Assembly (NCBI GenBank): GCA_905221605.1
Contig: CAJNDS010002306.1
Span: forward strand, 1-60,000
Source of the DNA: Symbiodinium natans
Taxonomy: Eukaryota; Sar; Dinophyceae; Suessiales; Symbiodiniaceae
DNA length: 60,000 nucleotides
Direction: 5' to 3'
The notes beneath the pieces are model-generated. The model was not told the origin of the DNA and ran no database searches. It was given only the letters and a program-made list of their open reading frames with translations. The position numbers and the translations under genes are program-made. The first letter of the stretch is position 1, and each line of letters begins with the position of its first letter. Positions 51,320-60,000 of this stretch are shown here, piece after piece.

Positions 51320-51960
51320 GGCGGGATGGGAAAGTGGGAAAGTGGGAGCGGGCTGGGAGGGCTGGGAAAGTGCGAGTGTGATGATGCGAAAACGGGAGCG
51401 GGATGAGGAAGTCAGGAAGTTGGTGGGAATGGGATGGAAAAGTGTCAGTTTAATGGGGAAGTGGAAAATGGGTAATGGGTGCGGATGGGAAAATTTGAGT
51501 AGGATGTGAAAGTGGGAATGGGATGGGAAGATGAGGTGGATGGGAAAGTGGGAGCGGGAGTAGGATATGGAAATGTGAGTTGATGGGAAAGTGGGAGCGG
51601 TAGTGGGATATGGAAATGTGAGTTGGTGGGAAAGCGGGAGGGGGATGGGGAAGTGGGGGTGGGACGGCAAACCCCACCCCACTTCCCCATCCTTTTCCCA
51701 CTTGCCCCCCACCACTCCCAACTCCCAATTTCCAATCCCAACCCCATTCCCATCCCTCCCACCCCACTCCCACTCCCACCTTCCCATCTCCCACTTCCCC
51801 ACTTTCGCATCCCATTCTCACTTTGAGAGTGGGATGGGGAAGCGGGAAAGTGGAGTGGGATGGGCAGGTGGGATTGGGATGGGGGGGAGTGGGATGAAGT
51901 TAGAGAGTGGGATGGGAAAGTGGGCGGGAGTGGGGCGGGAACATTATGGGATGGGAAAAT
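51320..51960. repeat. GGGATGGGAAAGTGGGAG minisatellite with an inverted core
   Basis: G-rich units (GGGAAAGTGGGAGCGGG and variants) run to about 51.665 kb. The complementary C-rich form (CCCACTTCCCCATCC and similar) occupies about 51.67-51.82 kb, and then the G-rich form resumes. The block can fold into a long imperfect hairpin. Encoded frames are low-complexity and rejected. Confidence 0.85.
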
Positions 51961-52905
51961 TCGAGCTGCCCGAAATCTACACTAAGTAGACCTTGCTCTA
52001 CTGATGATAAAAAACAGGGTTGAGAGAGGGGTTTTGCGTCTTACGCTGCTGCGCTTTCAGCAATTTGCACCTCCGGCACAGCTGTTCTATAGGGCATACT
52101 CTCACGAGTACGCCGCAGATCCGCCATCTCCTTGGGCGTTCTCTTTGCAGCACAAACAGAACAGCGGCCTTCACAGGTCCAACCGGCCCAAGTATGAGAT
52201 TCAAGATGCTCTACATTCAGGCACCTGGATATCAGGGCTTTATCAAGTGGAATAACCTCCTCAACAAGCATACCGAGCGACAGAACGGCGCACGCCTGCC
52301 CTACACAGTGCAACCATCCTTACTCCACGGTGACACCATGCACTAGTCGCAGCATATGCCAACATGTTGGGAAAGCTTTCGTTCCGGAGCAATTCACACT
52401 GGATATTCACATTATATCCTACATATCCATAGGCGCTTCTATCACGGCCTGCATCGTGAAACTTCTGACATAGACGCTCTAGGTACGATTCTGCGCCACT
52501 TTCCCACAATGTACTCCAGCTCGATTTCTTCTCACCTTTCGAGAGCTGGTTCTAAAGGTGTACAGGCGCATTCTTTCAGCGTCTTGGATGTGCATCTGAT
52601 TTGCAGTCCGCTGGCAATCGCAACAGCGGGGTTGTAGTCCTGTGGAGATGACCGAGCTCTCATCATCAGGCATGAGTACCTTCAAGCGGACGCCGCCCTT
52701 GGCATCCTCGTCCGGCCTTGAGCGAGGCTTTTGCTTCGCTGGTGAGGCTTTTTGCCTTCGCTGGCGAGGCTTTCGGCACCCTTTGGGAACTTCCAAGAAG
52801 CTTCTGCACAGTCAGCACACCATCTTTCCGCAGGAGCTCACTGAGCTTATCAACATGCCTTGTACTTGCCTGCAAGGAGGGCTGCCGGATCAACAAACAC
52901 GCACC
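51961..52905. other. No supported gene; weak exon-like stretch
   Basis: One minus-strand frame at about 52666-52896 has helical composition (STRHVDKLSELLRKDGVLTV and AKSLTSEAKASL). It ends close to the telomeric array and shares no recognised domain, so it is only a possible exon. Confidence 0.35.
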
Positions 52906-52908
52906 GAG

Positions 52909-53225
52909 GGTTTAGGGTTTAGGGTTTAGGGTTTAGAATTAGGGTTTAGGGTTTAGGGTTTAGGGTTTAGGGTTTAGGGTTTAGGGTTTAGGGTTTAGGG
53001 TTTAGGGTTTAGGGTTTAGGGTTTAGGGTTTAGGGTTTAGGGTTTAGGGTTTAGGGTTTAGGGTTTAGGGTTTAGGGTTCAGGGTAGGGGGTATAGGGAG
53101 TTTAGGGGGTTTAGGGGGGGTTCAGGGGGTTCAGGGGGTTTAGGGTTTAGGGTTTAAGGTTCAGGGTTTAGGGTTTAGGGTTTAGGGTTTAAGGTTTAGG
53201 GTAGGTTTAGGGTCTACGGTTTAGG
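52909..53225 (+). repeat. Interstitial telomeric array, TTTAGGG orientation
   Basis: Roughly 25 near-perfect TTTAGGG units to about 53.08 kb are followed by degenerate TTTAGGGG, TTCAGGG and TTTAAGG units. The telomere motif is the one used by plants and reported for dinoflagellates. Unique sequence on both sides shows that it is internal to the window. Confidence 0.95.
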
Positions 53226-53394
53226 CCTGGGCTTGGGGTTCAGAAGCGTTTACGGCTTAGGGTTCAGCATCTCATGTTCTTTCTAATCAAGCAACTATAG
53301 AGCATTGGAAAAAAAAACATTAAACCTGAGGCCTTAGTCTCCATACCCTCACGCCCTCAACCCTAATTCTGTAAAAATCTTTCTTCCTCTGCAC

Positions 53395-53485
53395 AGGGCG
53401 GGCGGGGCGGGGGGCGGGGGGTGGGCGGGGGTGGGGGGGGTGGCGAGGGGTGGGGGGGGGCAGGGGGGGGGGTGGGTGGGGGGGC
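53395..53485. repeat. G-rich tract
   Basis: GGGCGGGGCGGGGGGCGGGG-like sequence of about 90 bases with strong G-quadruplex potential. The Pro-rich minus-strand frame is an artefact. Confidence 0.9.
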
Positions 53486-53784
53486 CCACGAGACACATGA
53501 CCTTGCCAGCTTGACCTTGCCCGCTAAGTTTTGGGCCTTGCCTGCAAAGTCGCTGAAGTGAATTTTTGATAGAGAGATTTGCAATTTAACAAAAAGGGTT
53601 TAAGGTTTAGGGTTTAGAGTTTAGGGTTTCGGGTTTAGGGTTCAGCAGTTCAGCATCTCAAGTTCGGGCATTTACTAGGCCAGCAGTGTGTGTAGGCAAC
53701 GGAACAAAACCCACCCGCCCAAAGAATCCCATAACATTACGAAAATAGAAAGTTTATTAATTTCTTATTCGTGCTGAACCATGG

Positions 53785-54120
53785 AGGGTTAGTCACAGAC
53801 CGGTCGAAACGGATCAAATTCTCCAATTCGTGCCGAACAATGGGGGGCGAAGGGGTCGAGAGGGGTCGACATGGACTCTCCAATTCGCGCCGAACAATGG
53901 GGGGCTCAAAGGGGTCGGAAGGGTCGAAATGGATCAAATTCTCCAATTCGTGCTGAACAATAAGAGGGCTCGAAATGGATCAAATTCTCCAATTCGTGCC
54001 GAACAATGGGGGTCAAGGAGGGGTCGAACTGCCGAACGGGGGGTCAAGGGGTCGGAGGGGTCGAAATGGATCAAATTCTCCAATTCGTGCCAAAACACTG
54101 GGGGGTCAAAAGGGCGCTGA
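53785..54120. repeat. Tandem repeat, units of about 55-70 bp
   Basis: About five diverged units contain ATGGATCAAATTCTCCAATT followed by CGTGCCGAACAATGGGGG and AGGGGTCG. They vary by internal deletions. They lie between telomeric arrays, as a subtelomeric satellite would. Confidence 0.9.
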
Positions 54121-54169
54121 ACAACGGGGGGGTGAAAAAAAGAAAAGTTAGGGTTATATGGTAGAGAGG

Positions 54170-54265
54170 TTTAGGGCTTAGGGTTTAGGGTTCAGGGTTT
54201 AGGGTTTAGGGTTTAGGGTTCAGGGTTTAGGGTTTAGGGTTTAGGGTTAGGGTTTAGGGTTTAGT
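54170..54265 (+). repeat. Interstitial telomeric array
   Basis: About thirteen TTTAGGG units with TTCAGGG variants, followed by unique GC-rich sequence (54.3-54.38 kb has CCCGGCCCCGGCCCC). Confidence 0.95.
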
Positions 54266-54593
54266 GTCTCAACAGCTGACGAGTTTGAGTGGATTACTCA
54301 ACGCGTTTGTTTATCCCGCCCAGCCCAGCCCCAGCGCCAGCCCCAGCCCCGCCCGCCAGCCCGGCCCCGGCCCCGGCCCCCAAATGAAATGTAATTTCCA
54401 AAAAAGAAACCCGGTCAAAACCCGGTCCAAACCCGGTCAAAACGTTAATGGGACCCAAGCCCTATACAATTTCTATTAAACCCCCACCAGATGCTTTGGA
54501 TGAATTTCCTCAAACTCTGCTTGTCAGCTGTTTAGACGACTATCTTGGGATAGTCAAAATGATACCACATACAATTTCTTTTTATTTTGTCTT

Positions 54594-54922
54594 GAGGGTT
54601 TAGGGTTTAGGGTTTAGGGTTTGGGGTTTAGGGGTTTAGGGGTTTAGGGGTTTAGGGGTTTAGGGGTTTAGGGGTTTAGGGGTTTAGGGGTTTAGGGGTT
54701 TAGGGGTTTAGGGGTTTAGGGGTTTAGGGGTTTAGGGGTTTAGGGGTTTAGGGGTTTAGGGGTTTAGGGTTTAGGGGTTTAGGGGTTTAGGGGTTTAGGG
54801 GTTTAGGGGTTTAGGGGTTTAGGGTTTAGGGTTGAGGGTTGAGGGTTGAGGGCTGAGGGTTTAGGGTTTAGGGTTTAGGGTTTATGGTTTAGGGTTTAGG
54901 GTTTTGGGTTTAGGGTTTAGGG
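54594..54922 (+). repeat. Telomeric array with a TTTAGGGG (8-base) block
   Basis: Canonical TTTAGGG units at both ends flank about 24 copies of the 8-base variant TTTAGGGG at about 54628-54823. A few TTGAGGG units follow. The homogeneous 8-mer block points to local amplification of a variant. Confidence 0.95.
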
Positions 54923-55478
54923 CGTCTCGCCGCACAGCGGCAGTAAGTGTAAATGGCGCCCCTACACACCCAGGGGGTGTGGGGTGGGCGGCATGTCACG
55001 CGAAGGCATCTGTTGTCAAATGTAATCCAACAATTTCATTGGTGCTGGGTTCTTTCTCCCCACCCGCTGTGAGCTTTCACAGGCCACCACCCAAACCACT
55101 GCCTTCTAGGGTTTAGGGCCGTCGCCCTCAATTCCCACCACTGCTTTCCCTACAAAGGTGTGGTGAAGGTAGTCAAGGTAAGGGGGAACACAGGAGGGGC
55201 CAGAAGCTGGGGACCAGTTGAGCGGGCCAGGGTCGAGGGGCGGCGGCGGCTGGAGGGTAGGGGGGCGAGGGGGGGCCAGCGGAGGCCAGCCGGTCTCTGT
55301 CTGAAGAAGGGCGCGAGTCTGGTGGCCTAGTGGCAAGGCGAGCCCCAAGACCTCTCTATTCGACCATTCTCCAATGGCTCCACCCATTGTCCATCCAGTA
55401 AAGGTGTCCATCACTGCCGTTCTGGGTCCAGGCACCCTAGAAAAGGGTGGGTACGGCCTAAGCAGGCCGGGTGGGAAT
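54923..55478. repeat. Subtelomere-like unit, copy 1
   Basis: This ~555-bp block shares with 55645-56038 a run of matching segments in the same order: GCGAAGGCAT, TTTCTCCC, AGGCCACCACCCA, CCCTCAATTCCC, CCCATTGT, TCTGGGTCCAGGCACCC and ACGGCCTAAG. Each copy is preceded by a telomeric array. Copy 1 is longer because of a G-rich insertion at about 55.2-55.3 kb. No coding function is supported. Confidence 0.8.
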
Positions 55479-55479
55479 T

Positions 55480-55541
55480 TAGGGTTTAGGGTTTAGGGTT
55501 TAGGGCTTAGGGCTTAGGGTTTAGGGTTTAGGGTTTAGGGT

Positions 55542-55594
<53 letters not shown>

Positions 55595-55644
55595 GGTTTA
55601 GGGTTTAGGGTTGAGGGTTGGGGGTTGAGGGTTTAGGGTTTAGG
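55480..55644 (+). repeat. Telomeric array with TTGAGGG block
   Basis: TTTAGGG and CTTAGGG units surround about ten TTGAGGG units. Confidence 0.95.
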
Positions 55645-56038
55645 CAGCAGCTGCTACCGTGTGGAAACAGCGCCCCCCAAAGATGCCAGGAGTGTGGGGA
55701 GGTGGCACGTCATGCGAAGGCATATAATCTCAACGCCGTCCAACAGTTTTCAGTGGTACTAGGTTTCTTTCTCCCTGTCACTGTGAGGTTTTCAGGCCAC
55801 CACCCAGACAATTGCCTTTTAGGGCTTAGGCCGCCCTCAATTCCCGACCAACACAGAGGTTCAAATTTTCCATATTTGCAGGTGACCCAGCTGGCCATGG
55901 ACGAGGCACAGCTGGATTCGACCACTCTTAAATGGCACTACCCATTGTCTTGCCAGTAGAGGTGTGTCTGACTCCCGGGTATAGTTCTGGGTCCAGGCAC
56001 CCGAGAAAATGGCGAGCACGGCCTAAGAATGTCGGGCT
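55645..56038. repeat. Subtelomere-like unit, copy 2
   Basis: A diverged, shorter copy of the 54923-55478 unit (see there). The two have drifted by many substitutions and small gaps, so the duplication is old. Confidence 0.8.
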
Positions 56039-56204
56039 TAGGGTTCAAGGTTTTTGGATTAGGGAGGGTTTAGGGTGTTCTTCTTATTGATCCTTGTATA
56101 TCTTTGTTCCCTTATTTTTTATCCCTACCCCAGCAGCCATGATCTTTTTCACCTGGCCCTGTTGACAGTGAAGCAAGCCCAACGGATGGCCTTCTGCTGA
56201 CCCC

Positions 56205-56300
56205 AGAGAGAGCGAGATAAAGAGAGAGCGAGAGAAAGCGAGAGCGAGAGAGAAAGGGAGAGGGCGAGGGAGAGAGAGAGAGAGAGAAAGAGAAAGACAA
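56205..56300. repeat. GAGA-rich microsatellite
   Basis: GAGAGCGAGA and GAGAGAGAGAGAAAG runs. The minus-strand Leu-Ser-rich frame is an artefact. Confidence 0.95.
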
Positions 56301-56975
56301 ACCCGCTTTTCGGTTCGAGATAGTGGTTTTGCATTTCCACCAGTGGCAACTATCTAGGCGCCAGAACCAAAAAACAAAAATCGTACAAACCCCCAGGGAG
56401 AATCTCCGAACTTGTTTTGTTTCTGTGTGTGAGTGTGTCTTTGGGCTTCTTTTTTTGTTTCTCTCGGTAGTTTTGTTTTTTCGAATTCTGGTTTTGGTTG
56501 AGGTTCCTAAGGAAAAACCATTCCAAAACAAAAATAGAGGAAAAACCCAACGAGTTCCAACGAGTTATGAGACTCCCCCGGCGATTTGTTTTTTTGGTGT
56601 TTGGTTTCGCGGCTGCTGGCAATCCCCGTTTCTTGGCTTTTGCTAGTTTTCTGTTTGCTCGAACCGTTGTTTGGATTTTGGTTTTGGGTTGAAAATTTCC
56701 GGACAAACCACCCGAAACCAAAAAACACGCCCAAAAACGACGACGAAACGAAAAACCTAAACAATGAAAAAAAATAAATACATGCAAGGCCTGAGACTCT
56801 CCCTGAGGGTTTGATTTTTAGTTCTAGTTTTTGGGGCTGGTGACCCGGAGAAATCGACCCCTTTCCAGGAATCATCGGCTTGGGATCTTCGACAACCGTG
56901 TTCCAAGCACTATGTATTGTGATTTCGAGACCAGTGTCTGTCATAGCGGGGTTGACCATAGACGTGTATACGTAT
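56301..56975. other. No supported gene
   Basis: T-rich, then mixed sequence with short frames on both strands of low complexity. Nothing recognised. Confidence 0.5.
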
Positions 56976-56977
56976 CT

Positions 56978-57192
56978 ATGTGTATATATATATATATACA
57001 GATATTTTTTGTTTATTTATTAAAACATGTATGTACATACATATGTACATATATATATATGTATGTATTTGTTTATCTATCTATTTATTTATGTATTTAT
57101 TATCGATTTATTTATAACATATGTACATATGTATGCACACATATGTGCATATATTTATAAACATATATACATACATATACATACGCATGTAC

Positions 57193-57244
<52 letters not shown>

Positions 57245-57290
57245 TTATACTTATACTTATACTTATACTTATACTTATACTTCTCTAAAA
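56978..57290. repeat. AT-rich microsatellite cluster
   Basis: TATATA and ATGTACAT stretches lead into about nine TACATA hexamers (57193-57243) that change abruptly to about seven ACTTAT hexamers (57243-57283). The Tyr-Thr frame across it is an artefact. Confidence 0.95.
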
Positions 57291-57426
57291 ATATATATAC
57301 ATCTTTTGTACATATCTTTTATATACGTGCGTGAAGTCTAGTTGCGTGGGTGAAGAGGCCGAGATGCAGAGGAGCCTCATCAAGTTGAGTGACCTGGCCA
57401 GCACCTGAGCCCAGGGGTCAGCAGCG

Positions 57427-57910
57427 GATTCGGTTTCTGGAAGCAAAACCTGATTCGGGAAACTAAAAGCTCTGATTCGGCAAACCAGGATTCGGGAAAC
57501 CCGGTTATTCAGGAAACTGGACAACGCGGATTCGGAAACCGGGATTCGGGAAACTTCAAAGGCGGATTCGGAAACTGAATGCGCGGATTCCTCAGACCAG
57601 GATTCGGGAAACCAGCCGATTCAGGAAACTGGAGCGCGCGGATTCGGAAACCAGCTGATTAAGGAAACTGGAGCGCGTGGACATGAACGTTCTCATCCCC
57701 CCCCACCACCCTCCGCCACACTCCCCCCCACCCCCCCTGAATGGCGCGTTTCCTGCATCACGTGTTTTCAGTTTCCTGAATCGCGTGGTTTCCTGAGTCG
57801 CAGTTTCCAGAATCGCACGTTTTCAGTTTCCTGAATCGGCTACTTTCCTGGATCGCGTAGCTTCCTGAATCCTGGTTTCCTGAATCGCGTCCAGTTTCTG
57901 AATCGCGCGC
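57427..57910. repeat. Inverted array of GATTCGGGAAAC units
   Basis: At 57427-57672 about a dozen units of GATTCGG(G)AAACNNG run forward. At about 57745-57905 the complement, GTTTCCTGAATC(GCG), is repeated about eight times. A C-rich spacer (57695-57740) forms the loop. The whole could fold into a long branched hairpin. No coding function. Confidence 0.85.
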
Positions 57911-57949
57911 TAGGATCCGAGCCAAGTACTCTGATGCCCTCTCAGATTC

Positions 57950-57998
57950 TCCCCCTAAACTCTAAACTCTAAACTCTAAACCCTAAACCCTCAACCCT
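57950..57998 (-). repeat. Short telomere-like array, CCCTAAA orientation
   Basis: CTAAACT and CCTAAAC units, with CTCAACC at the end. It is opposite in orientation to the arrays at 53-56 kb, so the telomeric blocks of 52.9-58.0 kb end in a reversed one. Confidence 0.9.
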
Positions 57999-58560
57999 CA
58001 CAACGTTGCCCGTTCACCTCGTGCACCGTGGTCAGCAGCTTGGTAGCCGGGATGCCCTGGCAGAATAGAAACACCGGGATAAACCCAACCGCTGTGTCAC
58101 GCCGCGCAGCCTGCGCCGAGCCCAGATTGACACCCACCCTGCTCAAGCTGCTCAAGCAAGGGGCGGGGGGAGCGGGCGGTTTCTGAACTAAGGCCTCTCT
58201 CTTTTGCAGCTTTACATTACCAAAAAAACACTGTATCTACAAGTACCCCCAGTTTTGAACCCCCCCAGTGTTCTTCGATCTTCGAAGTCAATCAAGTCCA
58301 CTCAAGTACGAGACATCGAGCCGGAGCCTGACAATGGCCTCAGAAAATTTCGCTTCTGACAAGGTTTGCCACAGCAACACAGTGGGCTTAGGGGGTTCAG
58401 ATGTAGCAGATGGTCTAGGTGGGTGTCGGGCTCAATGTGCTGCTGGGGTCCGAGCTGGATCAGACCAGTGCTCCATGGCCGTCCGTGGGAGTTGGCAACT
58501 CCAGATACAACTGCTACAATCAGGCTACAATGCCCTTCACAGATCCCCTAAGTAGGCTAC
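57999..58560. other. No supported gene; intergenic 3' flank of the SET gene
   Basis: Only short plus-strand frames occur here. The stretch probably holds the 3' untranslated region of the minus-strand SET-domain gene. Confidence 0.5.
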
Positions 58561-58563
58561 CAG

Positions 58564-59979
58564 CTATTTTTCCCCCACGTCTTGAGCTTCGAACTTCGTC
58601 GAACATCTCGAACCTTCAAAGGTCTGAGCCAGAGATGCCGAAGGCGGTGAAGCAGGCGAAGGAGCAAGCAGAGATGTATGGAGATGTCTGGTGGATGCGC
58701 GAACGGCCTTTTGCTCCTCCTGCTCCAGCCTGCTTCTGCTCAGTGCCCGGGGATCCTCTGCCAATAGCTGCAGCCTCTGTGCCCGCCAAGAGGTCGACCC
58801 CTCGGCTGTGGACGTGGCGTTCCAGGCGGCTTTGGCCAAGGACTTTGCAGCCGAGAGACGGCCGGCAGCCATGGCCCGCCGGAAGCCACCAAAGAACAAA
58901 AGTGCCCTGGCTGCTGGGTGCCCGTGAAGCTCCTCGTCCAGAAGAGCTGTTGCCTCTCGGAGGCCGTTGCTCATCTCAATGCTCTCGACAATGTCGCCGC
59001 TGTCGCCCTCTGAAGTCGACATAGCCTCGGAGCGCCAGCCTCTCTCAAGGGTGTATTGTAGCTCCTGCTGGCCTTCATCATCCACTTCAAAGAACAAAGG
59101 GGTTCGCTTGCGCAACTGCAAGCGCATTCCATCAGACGGACCTAGCCTCTTCTCGTCCCTATCCTCTTCTTGCGATAGCGCAGCACACAGTTGCGACAAG
59201 CGCTCTCTTCTCCAATCGCTGTCACGCATTCGCCTCACTCCTGCAGAACACGCACTGCATTCACAGTCAAACCCGAATCTATCACTTATTTCGCCAAGAC
59301 GTTCACGGGTCGGAGAGCACAGTGCCAGCAAGGAGAGGTATGAAATGCAAAGCTCTTCGTTGGCAGCGATGCTGCAAGAAGCCCTTAACACCTGCAGACC
59401 TCGATCCTCTTGCCAGCTGTGATGGACATTGGGTCTGCAGCTATGGTTGAATCTCGATAGAAAGAGAAAGAGCCCAGCAGAATCCGCATCCAGGCCGAGC
59501 GCATTGGTACGTGCAATTCCCAAGGCTGTTTTACAGCTTGGCTCACTGCAGGTGTCTGCCAGATCCCAGAACTGTCTTGCCGCCTCCCCGCCACACTGAG
59601 ATTCCACGGTTTCTGTCAGGCTGGCTTCCCAAAGGTCAAAAGATCGATCATCCGTGAGCACATCCTGGAGATCGCCGAAGATGACCTCGAAGGATTGATT
59701 TTGGAACACCAGAAGGGGAGCTTCCTCCAGCAACAGCTCCCCCCTTGCAAGAGGTGCGGTCGCCACCACACCCAAGCCTTTGGGCCCCACGTTCCTCACC
59801 ATCAAGTTCTTGTTTATAAACTCACCCTCAGCGCCATTGGCTTGCATGGCTTGCAGCCTGGTTCTCTGCCGCTGCGCAGATGCAAACGAAGCGACAAAGA
59901 GAGCTCCAGGCACCAGGAACTTTTCGAGAGAAGCTCGCGGAGGGCGCGGAGAAGCTAAACGATCGTGGCAGTGCCCCAC
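58564..59979 (-). CDS. SET-domain protein (SMYD-like lysine methyltransferase), single open frame
   Basis: This 471-codon frame has GPKGLGVVATAPLARGELLL (residues 65-84) as the N-SET strand, the hallmark N178-H-S-C-R-P-N184, ELCISYLSLLAL with the SET tyrosine, and a post-SET cysteine cluster C239-x-C241-x2-C244 after FGFD. SET enzymes use S-adenosylmethionine to methylate lysines of histones or other proteins. The zinc-binding MYND insert typical of SMYD proteins was not seen; the middle (95-170) is alpha-helical instead. The C-terminal 200 residues are helical, perhaps TPR-like as in SMYDs. The first 36 residues contain FLVPGALFVASFASA, a possible signal or transit segment; Met45 is an alternative start. 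The frame is uninterrupted, in contrast to the other genes here. Confidence 0.85.
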   Translation of the reverse strand: MGHCHDRLASPRPPRASLEKFLVPGALFVASFASAQRQRTRLQAMQANGAEGEFINKNLMVRNVGPKGLGVVATAPLARGELLLEEAPLLVFQNQSFEVIFGDLQDVLTDDRSFDLWEASLTETVESQCGGEAARQFWDLADTCSEPSCKTALGIARTNALGLDADSAGLFLFLSRFNHSCRPNVHHSWQEDRGLQVLRASCSIAANEELCISYLSLLALCSPTRERLGEISDRFGFDCECSACSAGVRRMRDSDWRRERLSQLCAALSQEEDRDEKRLGPSDGMRLQLRKRTPLFFEVDDEGQQELQYTLERGWRSEAMSTSEGDSGDIVESIEMSNGLREATALLDEELHGHPAARALLFFGGFRRAMAAGRLSAAKSLAKAAWNATSTAEGSTSWRAQRLQLLAEDPRALSRSRLEQEEQKAVRASTRHLHTSLLAPSPASPPSASLAQTFEGSRCSTKFEAQDVGEK

Positions 59980-60000
59980 CGAAGCAACTGCGGGGAGCTT

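Noticed and set aside
51242-51989. Pro/Ser-His-rich and Gly-rich frames
   Set aside because: They lie within the GGGAAAGTGGG minisatellite and its inverted core.
52909-56038. A true chromosome end
   Set aside because: Unique sequence and a SET gene follow the arrays, and arrays occur in both orientations; nothing shows a terminal position.
57027-57341. Tyr-Thr repeat frame
   Set aside because: Product of TACATA/ACTTAT hexamers.
1-60000. CRISPR array, bacterial operon, rRNA or tRNA genes
   Set aside because: No regularly spaced direct repeats with unique spacers, no cloverleaf or rRNA signature was recognised, and gene structure is eukaryotic.

Overview
The window looks like nuclear DNA of a dinoflagellate, probably Symbiodiniaceae-like. 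The clues are TTTAGGG-type telomeric arrays inside the sequence, very small exons nearly all on the minus strand, at least one 62-bp GC-AG intron with AG|G borders, many microsatellites, and a 12-kb Ty1/copia retrotransposon with a very long polyprotein. No bacterial, viral or organellar gene layout is visible, and no rRNA, tRNA or CRISPR array was recognised.

Layout. 1-10.4 kb: poorly resolved DNA with a few coding-like minus-strand exons. 10.5-13.4 kb: a minus-strand multi-exon gene with repeated Cys-x2-Cys modules. 14.7-15.5 kb: a minus-strand tetratricopeptide (TPR) gene whose exons join in frame. 17.0-20.7 kb: an AT-rich 3.7-kb element with terminal inverted repeats and an 8-bp target duplication. 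21.3-33.3 kb: the copia-type retrotransposon, plus strand, with identical 154-bp LTRs. 34.3-37.2 kb: further minus-strand exons, including TPR coding. 38-52.9 kb: mostly microsatellites and unique DNA, with one probable terminal exon at 43.9-44.8 kb. 52.9-56.0 kb: interstitial telomeric arrays alternating with a diverged unit. 57.4-57.9 kb: a large inverted-repeat array. 58.6-60.0 kb: an uninterrupted SET-domain gene.

The strongest signal is the retrotransposon. Its order is Gag with CCCH and CCHC-like zinc knuckles, two tandem aspartic-protease-like domains, a C5-methyltransferase-like domain, integrase, a 2-oxoglutarate/Fe(II) dioxygenase domain, reverse transcriptase, RNase H, and a tail with a membrane segment. 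One polyprotein thus seems to carry both a methyltransferase-like and an oxygenase domain. A single in-frame TAA lies inside RNase H.

The element sits antisense in a coding exon of a multipass membrane-protein gene. Target duplication plus LTR ends create a GT donor and an AG acceptor whose use would restore the host frame exactly. The 3.7-kb element appears to interrupt a further exon of the same gene. Either the gene is doubly broken or transposons have become introns.
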